From contig JAQGOP010000051.1 in the NCBI GenBank assembly GCA_028293545.1, positions 35,292-99,291 on the forward strand: DNA of 64,000 bases, written 5' to 3'. The stretch's first letter is position 1. Every line of letters starts with the position of its first letter. This DNA is from Verrucomicrobiota bacterium (GTDB lineage: Bacteria; Verrucomicrobiota; Verrucomicrobiia; Opitutales; Opitutaceae). A model generated the notes under the pieces. The model saw only the letters and a list, made by a program, of their open reading frames with translations. It had not been told where the DNA came from and ran no database searches. The position numbers and the translations under genes were made by a program. Positions 7,251 through 14,128 of the stretch are shown here, piece by piece.

Positions 7251-8807
7251 TCAGCGTCCCATGCGCTTGCGGGCGGCGAGGAGTTGCTGCTGCAGCTGAA
7301 TCTTGGCCTGCAGCGTCTGGAGCTGGGCGGGGGCGAGGATGGTTTGGAGCTGGCCGAGGCCGGCTTCGTTGAGCTGCACCACGCCGAGATCGCCGTTCAG
7401 GACGGTGAAGGGATTGCCGGGAGGGAGCGCGGGCGTGCCGTAGGTTGCGAGCATCTGCGTCACTGCGACGGCTTGCGTGTCGGTCAGCGGCGTTGCGGTG
7501 TAACTGAGCGCCTGGCTGAGGAGATTGGTCGTGTTCCGCGCGGGGACCGAGGCCTGGTACTGCTGGAATTCCGTGAAGCCGGCGGAACCGAGCAGGGTGG
7601 AGATCTGGGTGTCGATGGACTTTACGGCTTCGGCGACCACTTGGAAGAAGGCCTTGGGATCGGTCGCGATGTCGATGCCCTGCTGGTGCGCCGCCGACAT
7701 GCTGTCGAAGCCGACCATCTGCTTTTCGACCAGTAGGCGTTTGAACTGCTCAACTTGGTCCGCATTCAGCTGCAGGCTCTTGAACAGCGCGCCGTACTGG
7801 AGATCGATCCGGCTCTGCGCCTGGATGGAGTTCTGCTGCTGCATCGCCGGGTTGTCGAACAGCTCAAGCACGGCCGTGAGCCCGCTCTTCGGCGGCGTGG
7901 CGGCCGCGGCTACCGGAGGGTTTGTCGATACGGGCCGGGCGGCGGACGGCGAAGCTGGCTCGGGTACGGCGACCGCGGCTGGCCGGATGTGACTGGCGAC
8001 AGGCGAAACGGCGGCGGAGGCGGCGAGCTGATCGGCGCGGCGATGCTCGCGCACGGCGAACGTGAGGCTGGCCAGCGTCACAAGCGTGGCGGCGCCGAGG
8101 GTGATTTTGGTCGAGGTCATAAGGTGAAGGGCTCCGGCGAAGGTGATGATTCCGGCGGCGGGCGCAGCCAGGGCGCTGCTGACGGCGGCGGTCGCGAGCG
8201 TGGCGGGCGCGGCGGTCAGGCTGTGATTGGCGAGCAAGACGCCGAGGGCCGCGGTGCTCGAGGTGACGCCCCGGCGTCCGAGACGGGCCCGCAGCTTTTC
8301 GAGCGCTCGTTCGACGCGCATCCGCGCCGCGTTTTCGCTGAGGTGAAGCCGGGCTCCAATATCGGCGAAGGATTTTCCGCCGAAAAACCGGAGGATCACC
8401 GCGTGGCGATCGCGCTCGTCGAGCGAGGCGATGATCTCGTCCAGTTTGGGGCTGACCTGTTCCCATTCCACAGTTGGCTCGGGCTCCGCGTTCATAGCGG
8501 TAAGAAGGTGAGCTGCCGACTCCCGTTCGGCGCGGCGCAGGCGGCTGCGGATCGCGTCGATGGCGGCAAAGCGCGTGGATTGATGCAGCCAGGCGGTGAC
8601 GACGGGATGGCTGGCGAGGGCGGCCGCCTTCTGTGCCGCGGCCACGAACACCTTCTGGGTGATATCCTCGGCGAGATGGCCATCGCCGTGGGTCTGGCGC
8701 AGGGCGGCAGAATAGACGAAGTCGACATTGCGACGCACGAACGTCGTGAAAGCCGCTTCGTCATGGCTCTCGGCATAGCGTCGCAGGCATTCAGCATCGT
8801 CGGTCAT
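7251..8807 (-). CDS. ECF-type sigma factor with membrane anchor and Spy/CpxP-like tail
   Basis: This 518-residue protein starts with sigma-70 region 2 (about residues 6-80: EAAFTTFVRRNVDFVYSAAL, HLAEDITQKVFVAAAQ) and region 4 (about 121-178: LDERDRHAVILRFFGGKSFADIGARLHLSE with its helix-turn-helix). Directly after it comes RRGVTSS, an Ala-rich hydrophobic linker and one transmembrane helix at about 235-252. The remaining 265 residues (Pro/Ala linker, then helical) contain LTxxQ-like words (LNADQVEQF, LTDTQAVAV, LAPAQLQTLQ), which recall the periplasmic stress proteins Spy/CpxP. No separate anti-sigma gene is adjacent. Start is the ATG at 8807; a longer start at 8849 would add 14 residues. Role as a self-contained envelope sensor is inference. 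Confidence 0.8.
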   Translation of the reverse strand: MTDDAECLRRYAESHDEAAFTTFVRRNVDFVYSAALRQTHGDGHLAEDITQKVFVAAAQKAAALASHPVVTAWLHQSTRFAAIDAIRSRLRRAERESAAHLLTAMNAEPEPTVEWEQVSPKLDEIIASLDERDRHAVILRFFGGKSFADIGARLHLSENAARMRVERALEKLRARLGRRGVTSSTAALGVLLANHSLTAAPATLATAAVSSALAAPAAGIITFAGALHLMTSTKITLGAATLVTLASLTFAVREHRRADQLAASAAVSPVASHIRPAAVAVPEPASPSAARPVSTNPPVAAAATPPKSGLTAVLELFDNPAMQQQNSIQAQSRIDLQYGALFKSLQLNADQVEQFKRLLVEKQMVGFDSMSAAHQQGIDIATDPKAFFQVVAEAVKSIDTQISTLLGSAGFTEFQQYQASVPARNTTNLLSQALSYTATPLTDTQAVAVTQMLATYGTPALPPGNPFTVLNGDLGVVQLNEAGLGQLQTILAPAQLQTLQAKIQLQQQLLAARKRMGR

Positions 8808-9188
8808 GTGATTCAGCTTCTTACCGGCACCGACGAAGAAACCGCACAAGAAAAATGCCTGCGTGGCGTGACTCAGAAATAAAGACTACTAGCGCACGAT
8901 CAAACTTCCCGGATTAGGACCGCCACAGCTGGATAAAAATACTTCCCGTCGAAGAGATGCCGAGTCTTTGGCTAAAATCCGGAAGCCAAGTTAACGCTCC
9001 AGGCCAACAGGCAATGCAATGCGAGCCGGCGGAGCGAACGAGTGCGGAAGAAGAGAAGATCCATCGTGGTGTCCGAGGTTAGCCAATGCCGTTAAAATAA
9101 GGGACAGGTAAGAACGGGCCTAAAACTCAGAGGCGGGTCGAAGACGCCGCCCTACGGTCGATCTGGTCTTCCGCGATTTAGTCTGCAG
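8808..9188. other. Intergenic region with one half of a direct-repeat pair
   Basis: No gene is visible. The stretch contains AATAAGGGACAGGTAAGAACGG at about 9096-9117 and, at 9122-9149, the left copy of a 28-bp repeat whose other copy is at 10490-10517, beyond the HEPN/nucleotidyltransferase pair. Confidence 0.5.
9122..9149 (+). repeat. 28-bp direct repeat, left copy, flanking the HEPN/NTase module
   Basis: The word AAAACTCAGAGGCGGGTCGA and the following bases match 10490-10517 at 26 of 28 positions; the preceding GGCC is also shared. The two copies bracket about 1.3 kb holding the HEPN and HTH-nucleotidyltransferase genes. Confidence 0.7.
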
Positions 9189-9647
9189 TCAGCGTGAAGC
9201 GAGCCTGCTGAGATCGGGGTGCTGGGTTTGGAGCCAGGCCCGCACGTCGCTCCGAAGCTCGCGGGCGAAGGCGATCAAATCATCGGCGTTCTGGTCCGAG
9301 GCTCCGCCGGCATAGTCGTAAGCGGCGGCGTTCCGTTTGCCGCGACAGAGATCAAGGTAACGCGCGTCGTCCTCCCGGTCTGCGCCAAGAATGAGCGGCA
9401 ACGCATCGATTGCGCGCTTGTGAGACGACTGGCCCTTTTCCGGACGATAACCTTCGGCGAGCAGCAGGATCGTGCAAAGCTTCAGGGCTGCATCGTAGGC
9501 GATACAGTAGCGTGAGTCGGCTGAGATGGATCCGCTCGTCGCGTCCGACAGGTCGCGGTCGGCGATGCGGAGAAGGTCCCGGATTTCTTCAGGGCTGGAT
9601 TGATGGGGCCGAATCCATCCCGCGTTGTGCCAGTTCAGCAAACTCAT
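9189..9647 (-). CDS. HEPN-domain protein, toxin-like partner of the upstream NTase
   Basis: This is a 152-residue all-helical protein with the HEPN pattern: EIRDLLRIADRDLSDA, SADSRYCIAYDAALKLCTILLLAEGYRP, SHKRAIDALPLIL and the motif region CRGKRNAAAYDYAG (about 101-114). HEPN domains are RNA-cleaving or nucleotide-modified partners of MNT nucleotidyltransferases in toxin-antitoxin pairs. The usual Rx4-6H motif is altered: Arg105-Asn106 is followed by Tyr110 rather than His. The ATG at 9647 lies inside the 3' end of the upstream nucleotidyltransferase gene, so the two overlap by 59 bp and are surely co-transcribed. A longer frame upstream only shadows the partner gene. Confidence 0.75.
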   Translation of the reverse strand: MSLLNWHNAGWIRPHQSSPEEIRDLLRIADRDLSDATSGSISADSRYCIAYDAALKLCTILLLAEGYRPEKGQSSHKRAIDALPLILGADREDDARYLDLCRGKRNAAAYDYAGGASDQNADDLIAFARELRSDVRAWLQTQHPDLSRLASR

Positions 9648-10209
9648 GTTCTGGTCCGACAAGGAAAAGTTTGGGTTTGGCGAGGACGTCGCGGAGAAAG
9701 TGATCGTTGACGGAAAGACGGCGGGAAAATTCTGCGGAAGTGAAAACGTGCGGATTGATCTCCCGGCCAATCTGCTCGGAGGCGCCGCGCAGCAAGGTCG
9801 AAAGGGTTCGTTCGGTGATGGCACCAATGACCATCAGATCGACGTCGCTCTCGGCCTTCTCTGTCAGCGCGGCGATGGAACCAAACACGAATGCGAAATC
9901 CACCGCCGAATTGGTCACAGCGGCTCGCAAGACATCGCCCAGGCCAGCCGTCTTGAGCACGATGCTCCGCATTTCGGGATAAAGGGGATGAGCTTTGTTC
10001 GCGGCATAGTACACGCGATTGCCGTCGCGGGATGACGTCACGAGTTCGAGTTTCCTCAGCTTTTCCAATTCTTCGTCCACCGACCGCGGGGCGAAATCCA
10101 TCAGCCGGATAATTTCCGCGCGGTACATCCTAGCCTCGCGCAGGCCGAATAGGACGCGAAGCACCTCAGCCCGCACAGCTGAATGGAAGAGGGCAGAAAG
10201 CGTACCCAT
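9589..10209 (-). CDS. Winged-HTH fused to minimal nucleotidyltransferase (MNT antitoxin-like)
   Basis: This 206-residue protein has an N-terminal winged helix-turn-helix at about residues 10-70 (AEVLRVLFGLREARMYRAEIIRLM, SVDEELEKLRKLELV) and a Pol-beta-type nucleotidyltransferase core with FVFGSIA (Gly110-Ser111) and AESDVDLMVIG (Asp122, Asp124). MNT proteins paired with HEPN partners act as antitoxins, in studied cases by adding nucleotides to the HEPN protein. Here the fused DNA-binding domain suggests the antitoxin is also the repressor of the operon. A 15-bp perfect inverted repeat lies 25-58 bp upstream of its ATG. The downstream HEPN gene overlaps it by 59 bp. Confidence 0.8.
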   Translation of the reverse strand: MGTLSALFHSAVRAEVLRVLFGLREARMYRAEIIRLMDFAPRSVDEELEKLRKLELVTSSRDGNRVYYAANKAHPLYPEMRSIVLKTAGLGDVLRAAVTNSAVDFAFVFGSIAALTEKAESDVDLMVIGAITERTLSTLLRGASEQIGREINPHVFTSAEFSRRLSVNDHFLRDVLAKPKLFLVGPEHEFAELAQRGMDSAPSIQP

Positions 10210-10233
10210 TTCGAAAGGCTAGCTATTCCATAG

Positions 10234-10267
10234 ATGGTATTACCAGCTTAATAGCTGGTAATACCAT
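10234..10267. promoter_or_regulatory. 15-bp perfect inverted repeat, likely operator of the HEPN/NTase operon
   Basis: ATGGTATTACCAGCT (10234-10248) is repeated in inverse after a 4-nt spacer (10253-10267). It is AT-rich in a GC-rich genome and lies immediately upstream of the ATG of the winged-HTH/nucleotidyltransferase gene at 10209, where an autoregulator would bind. A transcriptional terminator is unlikely, because it precedes the gene and lacks a T-run on either side. Confidence 0.65.
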
Positions 10268-10422
10268 TCAACTTTAACCGCTTCATTTGTAAGATAATAG
10301 GGCGCTTGATAGGAAACAGGTTAGAACGAAACTTTCAGCGCCGTACTCGTTGGCGACGTCGAACTTGGGAAAATTAACGCCGACGGCACGCGTGCGCCAC
10401 TCGCGGCTAGGGCCGATGACAA

Positions 10423-10450
10423 GGTGGAGCGTGTTGTCCCTAACGCGCTG
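10423..10450 (+). repeat. GTGGARCG repeat (family 2)
   Basis: GGTGGAGCGTGTTGTCCC followed by TAACGCGCTG. This family of about 28 bp recurs in both orientations in gaps throughout the window. Confidence 0.6.
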
Positions 10451-10489
10451 GCTTGATCAGAAATGAGAGCGGAATTGCGGACTGGCCCC

Positions 10490-10517
10490 AAAACTCAGAA
10501 GCGGGTCGAAGACGGCG
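10490..10517 (+). repeat. 28-bp direct repeat, right copy
   Basis: This is the partner of 9122-9149 (26 of 28 identical). It overlaps the last codons of the small lipoprotein-like gene on the opposite strand, which therefore ends in repeat-derived sequence. Confidence 0.7.
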
Positions 10518-10782
10518 TTAAATCTCGGCGTCTCGCGATGGTCTTTGGCTCACCTTCGATCAAAGCCGATTCGCGATCTGAACGACGTAAGGAAATTAGG
10601 CGGATCTCCACGGAAACAGCCGTCGGCCGTTCCCGATACTGAGAACCGGCGCCAGCGAACTCCTGCGCCCGCAAGTTGGTGCTGACGCGATTGGATTTTT
10701 GGACCGACGTGCAACCCGCCGCAGCGAGTACTGCCAAAAGTGGGACTATTTTGGTGAGAATAGATTTGCTTCGTTTGTGCAT
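10495..10782 (-). CDS. Small putative lipoprotein
   Basis: This is a 95-residue protein with a basic N-terminus (MHKRSKSILTK), a hydrophobic stretch and a lipobox LAAAGC, so it would be lipidated at Cys and anchored to the outer or inner membrane. The mature part is short and has no recognisable domain. Its last dozen residues are encoded by the right copy of the 28-bp repeat, so the original C-terminus may have been replaced. I chose the ATG at 10782 because it starts the lipoprotein signal. I am only moderately sure the gene is functional. Confidence 0.45.
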   Translation of the reverse strand: MHKRSKSILTKIVPLLAVLAAAGCTSVQKSNRVSTNLRAQEFAGAGSQYRERPTAVSVEIRLISLRRSDRESALIEGEPKTIARRRDLTPSSTRF

Positions 10783-11035
10783 AGCAAAGGCGTCTGGAGA
10801 GGAGACGAACACGGCTTGTTGGGGTGGAGTGAAGGCAGGACTTGGTGAGCAGGAGGAATGCTCGCTGCTTCGATGGGCGCCGTCGCGACTATTCGGTTCG
10901 GATCCTCCGATATATGCGGCCTTTGCCGCTCGGATTCGGAATTGTACTCATAAGGCGCAAGAGGCTCATAAGGGAGTCATGAATAGCCGTGCATGGCTTG
11001 AAATGATACAGGCCATCCGTCTTTTCCTGGAGCGG

Positions 11036-11158
11036 GTGGAACGCGTTGTCCCTAACGCGTTGAGCGAGTCAGACCGCATTTTATCGCAGACGAAGCCAAA
11101 CCCATTCGGCAGCTCAGGGTCCCCGACAACGCGTTCGGGACAACGCATTCCACCCGCT
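11036..11158. repeat. Inverted pair of family-2 repeats
   Basis: The forward arm GGTGGAACGCGTTGTCCC starts near 11036 and the reverse arm CGACAACGCGTTC...GCATTCCACCC ends near 11158. The ends (AGCGGGTGGAACGC and its complement) pair, so the 120 bp can fold into one large hairpin. Confidence 0.65.
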
Positions 11159-11223
11159 CCTTAAATCGGCCGGCTCAGGGTCAGGCCTCTTCCGACCTCT
11201 GTACTACCACTCCGAATCTGAAT

Positions 11224-11255
11224 CCATCCGCGTCGATCCGCGTAATCTGTGGAAA
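11224..11255 (+). repeat. GATCCGCG-type repeat (family 3)
   Basis: CCATCCGCGTCGATCCGCG followed by TAATCTGTGGAAATC is one of five copies of a family whose consensus is roughly ATCCGCGTTGATCCGCGGAT plus TCCGCGGAAA. Confidence 0.55.
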
Positions 11256-11333
11256 TCATTCGCCGCGCTGTCCGATTCGGCGAATGTCGTTCGTTGATTT
11301 TACCATGAGCGTGCTTGCCGAAATCATCGTCCC

Positions 11334-12542
11334 ATGAACCGCGTGCCTTATCGTTGGGTCATTGTCGCCGCGGGCGGTTTGCTGGGGTGCGTGGCCATTG
11401 GGTCCATGTTCTCGCTGCCGGTTTTGCTCGTGCCGATTGTGCGGACGGCGGGGTGGTCGGTGACGGGTGTCTCCACCGCCATGACGATTGGGTTCCTGGC
11501 GATGGCCTTGGGGAGCGTGCTTTGGGGCGTCCTCTCGGACCGGTGGGGAGCCCGCGTGGTTGCCTTGATCGGTTCAGTGGGCCTCACGGCGAGCCTGGCG
11601 CTGGCGAGTCGGGCGACGACACTTTGGGAATTCCAGCTGGTGTTTGGTGTGTTGGTCGGCGGCACGACCGCCGCGATTTTTGCGCCGATGATGGCATGCG
11701 TGACGGGGTGGTTCGACACGCATCGGAGCTTGGCGGTGTCGCTCGTGTCCGCGGGCATGGGCATGGCTCCGATGACGATGTCCCCCTTCGTGGCCTGGCT
11801 GGTCTCGCACCACGATTGGAGAACGTCGCTGCTCATTGTGGCGGCGGTGGCGGGGGCGATCATGATTCCGACTGCGCTGCTCATCCGCCGGCCGCCGGAA
11901 ACCCAGGCCGTGGCTCCGTCGGATAGCGGGGCGACCTCAGGCATGACTGTGCAGCAGGCGATCCGGTCGCCCCAATTCGCGATTCTATTGCTCACGAATT
12001 TTTTCTGCTGCGCCACCCATTCGGGCCCTATTTTTCACACGGTGAGTTACGCCGTGGCTTGCGGGATTCCGATGATTTCGGCGGTGACGATCTACAGCGT
12101 CGAAGGCTTGGCGGGCATGGGCGGGCGGGTGGTGTTCGGTGTGCTGGGCGATCGGCTCGGGGCCAAGCGGGTCCTCGTGACAGGCCTCCTTCTGCAGGCG
12201 ATCGGCGCGACGTCGTATTTTTTCGTGAGCGAACTGACCGGGTTCTACAGCGCGGCTGCCGTCTTTGGCTTTATTTACGCGGGCGTAATGCCGCTGTATG
12301 CGGTGCTGGCCCGCGAGAATTTTCCGGCGAGGATGATGGGTACGGTGATCGGGGGCACGGCGATGGCTGGAAGCCTCGGCATGGCGTCTGGTCCGTTGGT
12401 GGGAGGGTTGATCTTCGACCGTCTCGGCAGCTACGGCTGGCTCTACCTCGGCTCCGGCGCGATCGGCGTCGGGGCGTTTCTGATCGCCCTCACGTTCAAG
12501 CCATTTGCCCAAGGCCAACTCGAGCCGGTCCCAGCGCGCTGA
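11334..12542 (+). CDS. MFS transporter (oxalate/formate-antiporter-like or monocarboxylate type)
   Basis: This 402-residue protein has about twelve hydrophobic helices in two halves. The MFS signature between helices 2 and 3 reads GVLSDRWGARVVALIGS, and the matching motif in the second half reads GRVVFGVLGDRLGAKRVLVTG. The central loop around residues 190-210 is short and polar (RRPPETQAVAPSDSG). The pattern fits the OFA/monocarboxylate-like group of inner-membrane secondary transporters, but the substrate cannot be assigned. The ATG at 11334 starts directly before the first helix. It has no co-directional close neighbour and is probably transcribed alone. Confidence 0.8.
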   Translation: MNRVPYRWVIVAAGGLLGCVAIGSMFSLPVLLVPIVRTAGWSVTGVSTAMTIGFLAMALGSVLWGVLSDRWGARVVALIGSVGLTASLALASRATTLWEFQLVFGVLVGGTTAAIFAPMMACVTGWFDTHRSLAVSLVSAGMGMAPMTMSPFVAWLVSHHDWRTSLLIVAAVAGAIMIPTALLIRRPPETQAVAPSDSGATSGMTVQQAIRSPQFAILLLTNFFCCATHSGPIFHTVSYAVACGIPMISAVTIYSVEGLAGMGGRVVFGVLGDRLGAKRVLVTGLLLQAIGATSYFFVSELTGFYSAAAVFGFIYAGVMPLYAVLARENFPARMMGTVIGGTAMAGSLGMASGPLVGGLIFDRLGSYGWLYLGSGAIGVGAFLIALTFKPFAQGQLEPVPAR

Positions 12543-12890
12543 AGGAAATACGACTTAGTGCAGCAGGGCCGCAAACGAACCAAGACACCGGAGTTTAACC
12601 ACTCATGGACACTAATCATCACTAATTCGGATGAGTGAAAATCAGCGAAGATGATAAGGGACAGGTTAGAAAAGAACTTTCGCGTAGTTCGTGTCTTTCG
12701 CGGTTCACCCAATCCGAAGTCGTTCATCGCTTGGCCACGAAGAGGCCCAAAAAAGCGCAAAAAATCTGCTGCTGAATCCGAGCCCGCCTTGGATGACTTT
12801 CGGCGAGCAAGACCCGATTTTTTTTGGCGCCTTCTCGTGCCTCTTCGTGGCGATCTCGGAATCAGGGCCAGTTCGATTGGATCGGCCGGC
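12543..12890. other. Intergenic region with two kinds of inverted words
   Basis: This stretch holds TTTAACCACTCATGGACAC with GACACTAATCATCACTAAT, the word GATAAGGGACAGGTTAGAAA at 12650-12669, and two facing copies of a CCACGAAGAGGCCCAAAA-like word (12736-12764 and, reversed, 12816-12850). No gene is visible. Confidence 0.4.
12736..12850. repeat. Inverted repeat of the CACGAAGAGG type
   Basis: The left arm GGCCACGAAGAGGCCCAAAA and the right arm ending GTGCCTCTTCGTGGC face each other over roughly 60 bp. This resembles another recurrent intergenic repeat class of this genome. Confidence 0.5.
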
Positions 12891-13451
12891 TCAGGGCCAG
12901 AGCCAGAGGAAAACGACGGCGGAGCCGATTGCGTACAGTGCGGCGTCGATGAGGTACTTCACGCTCTGCGACCACGGGCGGCCGGTCCAGATCGATTCGC
13001 TGATCGTTCCGAAACCATGGGCGATGAAAGTAATGATGCCGGCCAGTTTTGCTGCCGACCGGGCATGGAAGTGACCCAAGCCATAAATGTGTGCCGGCAG
13101 ATAGGCCGCGACGACCGCGATCACCAGGCTCCAAAGAAACCATTGCCCAAGATATTTTCCCATCTTCGGCATGCCATTCGGCAGGAGCGTGAGATGTCCC
13201 ACCGGGCCCTCCGCGTATTTCTTCTTCATCGCCTCGCTCGCCATTTCCTTCATCTCCTTGCACCGCGGCATGACGTACCGACCGGGTGCGGGATTGCCGG
13301 CGCGGATCGCGTCGCGCACAGCATCCTCGTTGGGCAAGGTGCCGTAGTCGCTCGAGTGCCACTTGAGGAGCATGTGGACGAGGGAGCTGATCACGAACAC
13401 GACCACTGCGCTGAGCAGGATCGGCAACCAGAGGGCGAGCAATTCATTCAT
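12891..13451 (-). CDS. Conserved membrane protein of unknown function
   Basis: This 186-residue protein has an N-terminal helix (LLALWLPILLSAVVVFVISSLVHMLL), then a soluble loop of about 75 residues with KWHSSDYGTLPNEDAVRDAI and a conserved-looking PGRYVMPRCKEMKEM segment. Three further helices are at about residues 102-120, 132-150 and 163-183. This layout (one helix, cytoplasmic or periplasmic domain, three helices) is of a family I cannot name. The ATG at 13451 follows a pyrimidine-rich leader with no clear Shine-Dalgarno sequence, like several neighbours. No operon partner. Confidence 0.65.
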   Translation of the reverse strand: MNELLALWLPILLSAVVVFVISSLVHMLLKWHSSDYGTLPNEDAVRDAIRAGNPAPGRYVMPRCKEMKEMASEAMKKKYAEGPVGHLTLLPNGMPKMGKYLGQWFLWSLVIAVVAAYLPAHIYGLGHFHARSAAKLAGIITFIAHGFGTISESIWTGRPWSQSVKYLIDAALYAIGSAVVFLWLWP

Positions 13452-13665
13452 GGGGAAGGAGCGAGTAGCGGGGTAGTGAGTAACGAGTAGAGCAAAGGCC
13501 GGACGGGCCTTGGGGTGTGATCGATTGTTCGCACAAACAAACCGCCGAAGAAAGGCGGAAATGGTGGAAGGCCGGCAAACCCAGCCAATCTGCGCCTCCG
13601 CTCCTCGGCGTTTTTGCGATCCAGCAAGGCCAGCTTGTTCCTCAGACCCTGCATTGGTAACCACC

Positions 13666-13693
13666 CAGCGCGTTGAGGACAACACGCTCCACC
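13666..13693 (-). repeat. Family-2 repeat (reverse)
   Basis: CAGCGCGTTGAGGACAACAC followed by GCTCCACC, the reverse form of the GGTGGAGCGTGTTGTCC family. Confidence 0.6.
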
Positions 13694-13720
13694 TTCGGTT
13701 GGAGAGGCCGCCTTGGGCTC

Positions 13721-13750
13721 GGAGTAGCGCAGGCGGCTCGCCTGCTCCGA
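13721..13750 (+). repeat. Solitary REP-like repeat
   Basis: GGAGTAGCGCAGGCGGCTCG followed by CCTGCTCCGA; a forward copy without a facing partner. Confidence 0.65.
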
Positions 13751-13834
13751 AGATTGAAAACAAAGATGCCACCCGAACTCTCTTCCCCGGTTCGCAGCTC
13801 CTGTAAAAACTCGACCGGACTTCCGAATCGGCGG

Positions 13835-13860
13835 CGATCCGCGTAATCCGCGGAAAAAAT
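13835..13860 (+). repeat. Family-3 repeat
   Basis: CGATCCGCGTAATCCGCGGA followed by AAAAAA; compare copies at 11224, 18677 and 53286. Confidence 0.55.
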
Positions 13861-14128
13861 TTCACTCCACCTTCCTGCGATCCCAGCGCTTGGACGTGCG
13901 AATGGGTGAAAAAAAAGGTGCGACGGAATGCACAATGAGATGGGCGCTCCCGCAAGCGGGATTATGGCCGAAGCCGTCCTGACGCCCCGGTACGAAATCT
14001 CTGACCCGGATCATGGACGCGTGCTATTCCGTCGCAACCGGTACGTTTTGAAAAACTTCGCGCAGGTCAAAAAAATCGACCGAATCCGCCGAGCAGGATC
14101 GCGTCGCCAAAAGCCGCCGGCGCTCCTC

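Larger units (their letters stand above)
10783..11333. other. Intergenic region with repeats, no gene seen
   Basis: The 550 bp between the lipoprotein-like gene and the MFS transporter contain an inverted pair of family-2 repeats (11036-11158) and one copy of the GATCCGCGTAATC family (11224-11255). No protein-coding signal was found; short open frames have no recognisable features. Confidence 0.4.
13452..14128. other. Long intergenic region with repeats of several families
   Basis: About 680 bp lack a convincing gene. They hold a GAGTAGCG/CTCGCTACTCG-type tract just upstream of the membrane-protein gene, a reverse family-2 repeat (13666-13693), a forward REP-like repeat (13721-13750) and a family-3 repeat (13835-13860). 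The open frame at 13928-14194 has no protein-like features. Confidence 0.4.

Noticed and set aside
10234..10267. The 15-bp inverted repeat as a terminator
   Set aside because: It lies upstream of the operon start, lacks a T-run, and is AT-rich; an operator is more plausible.
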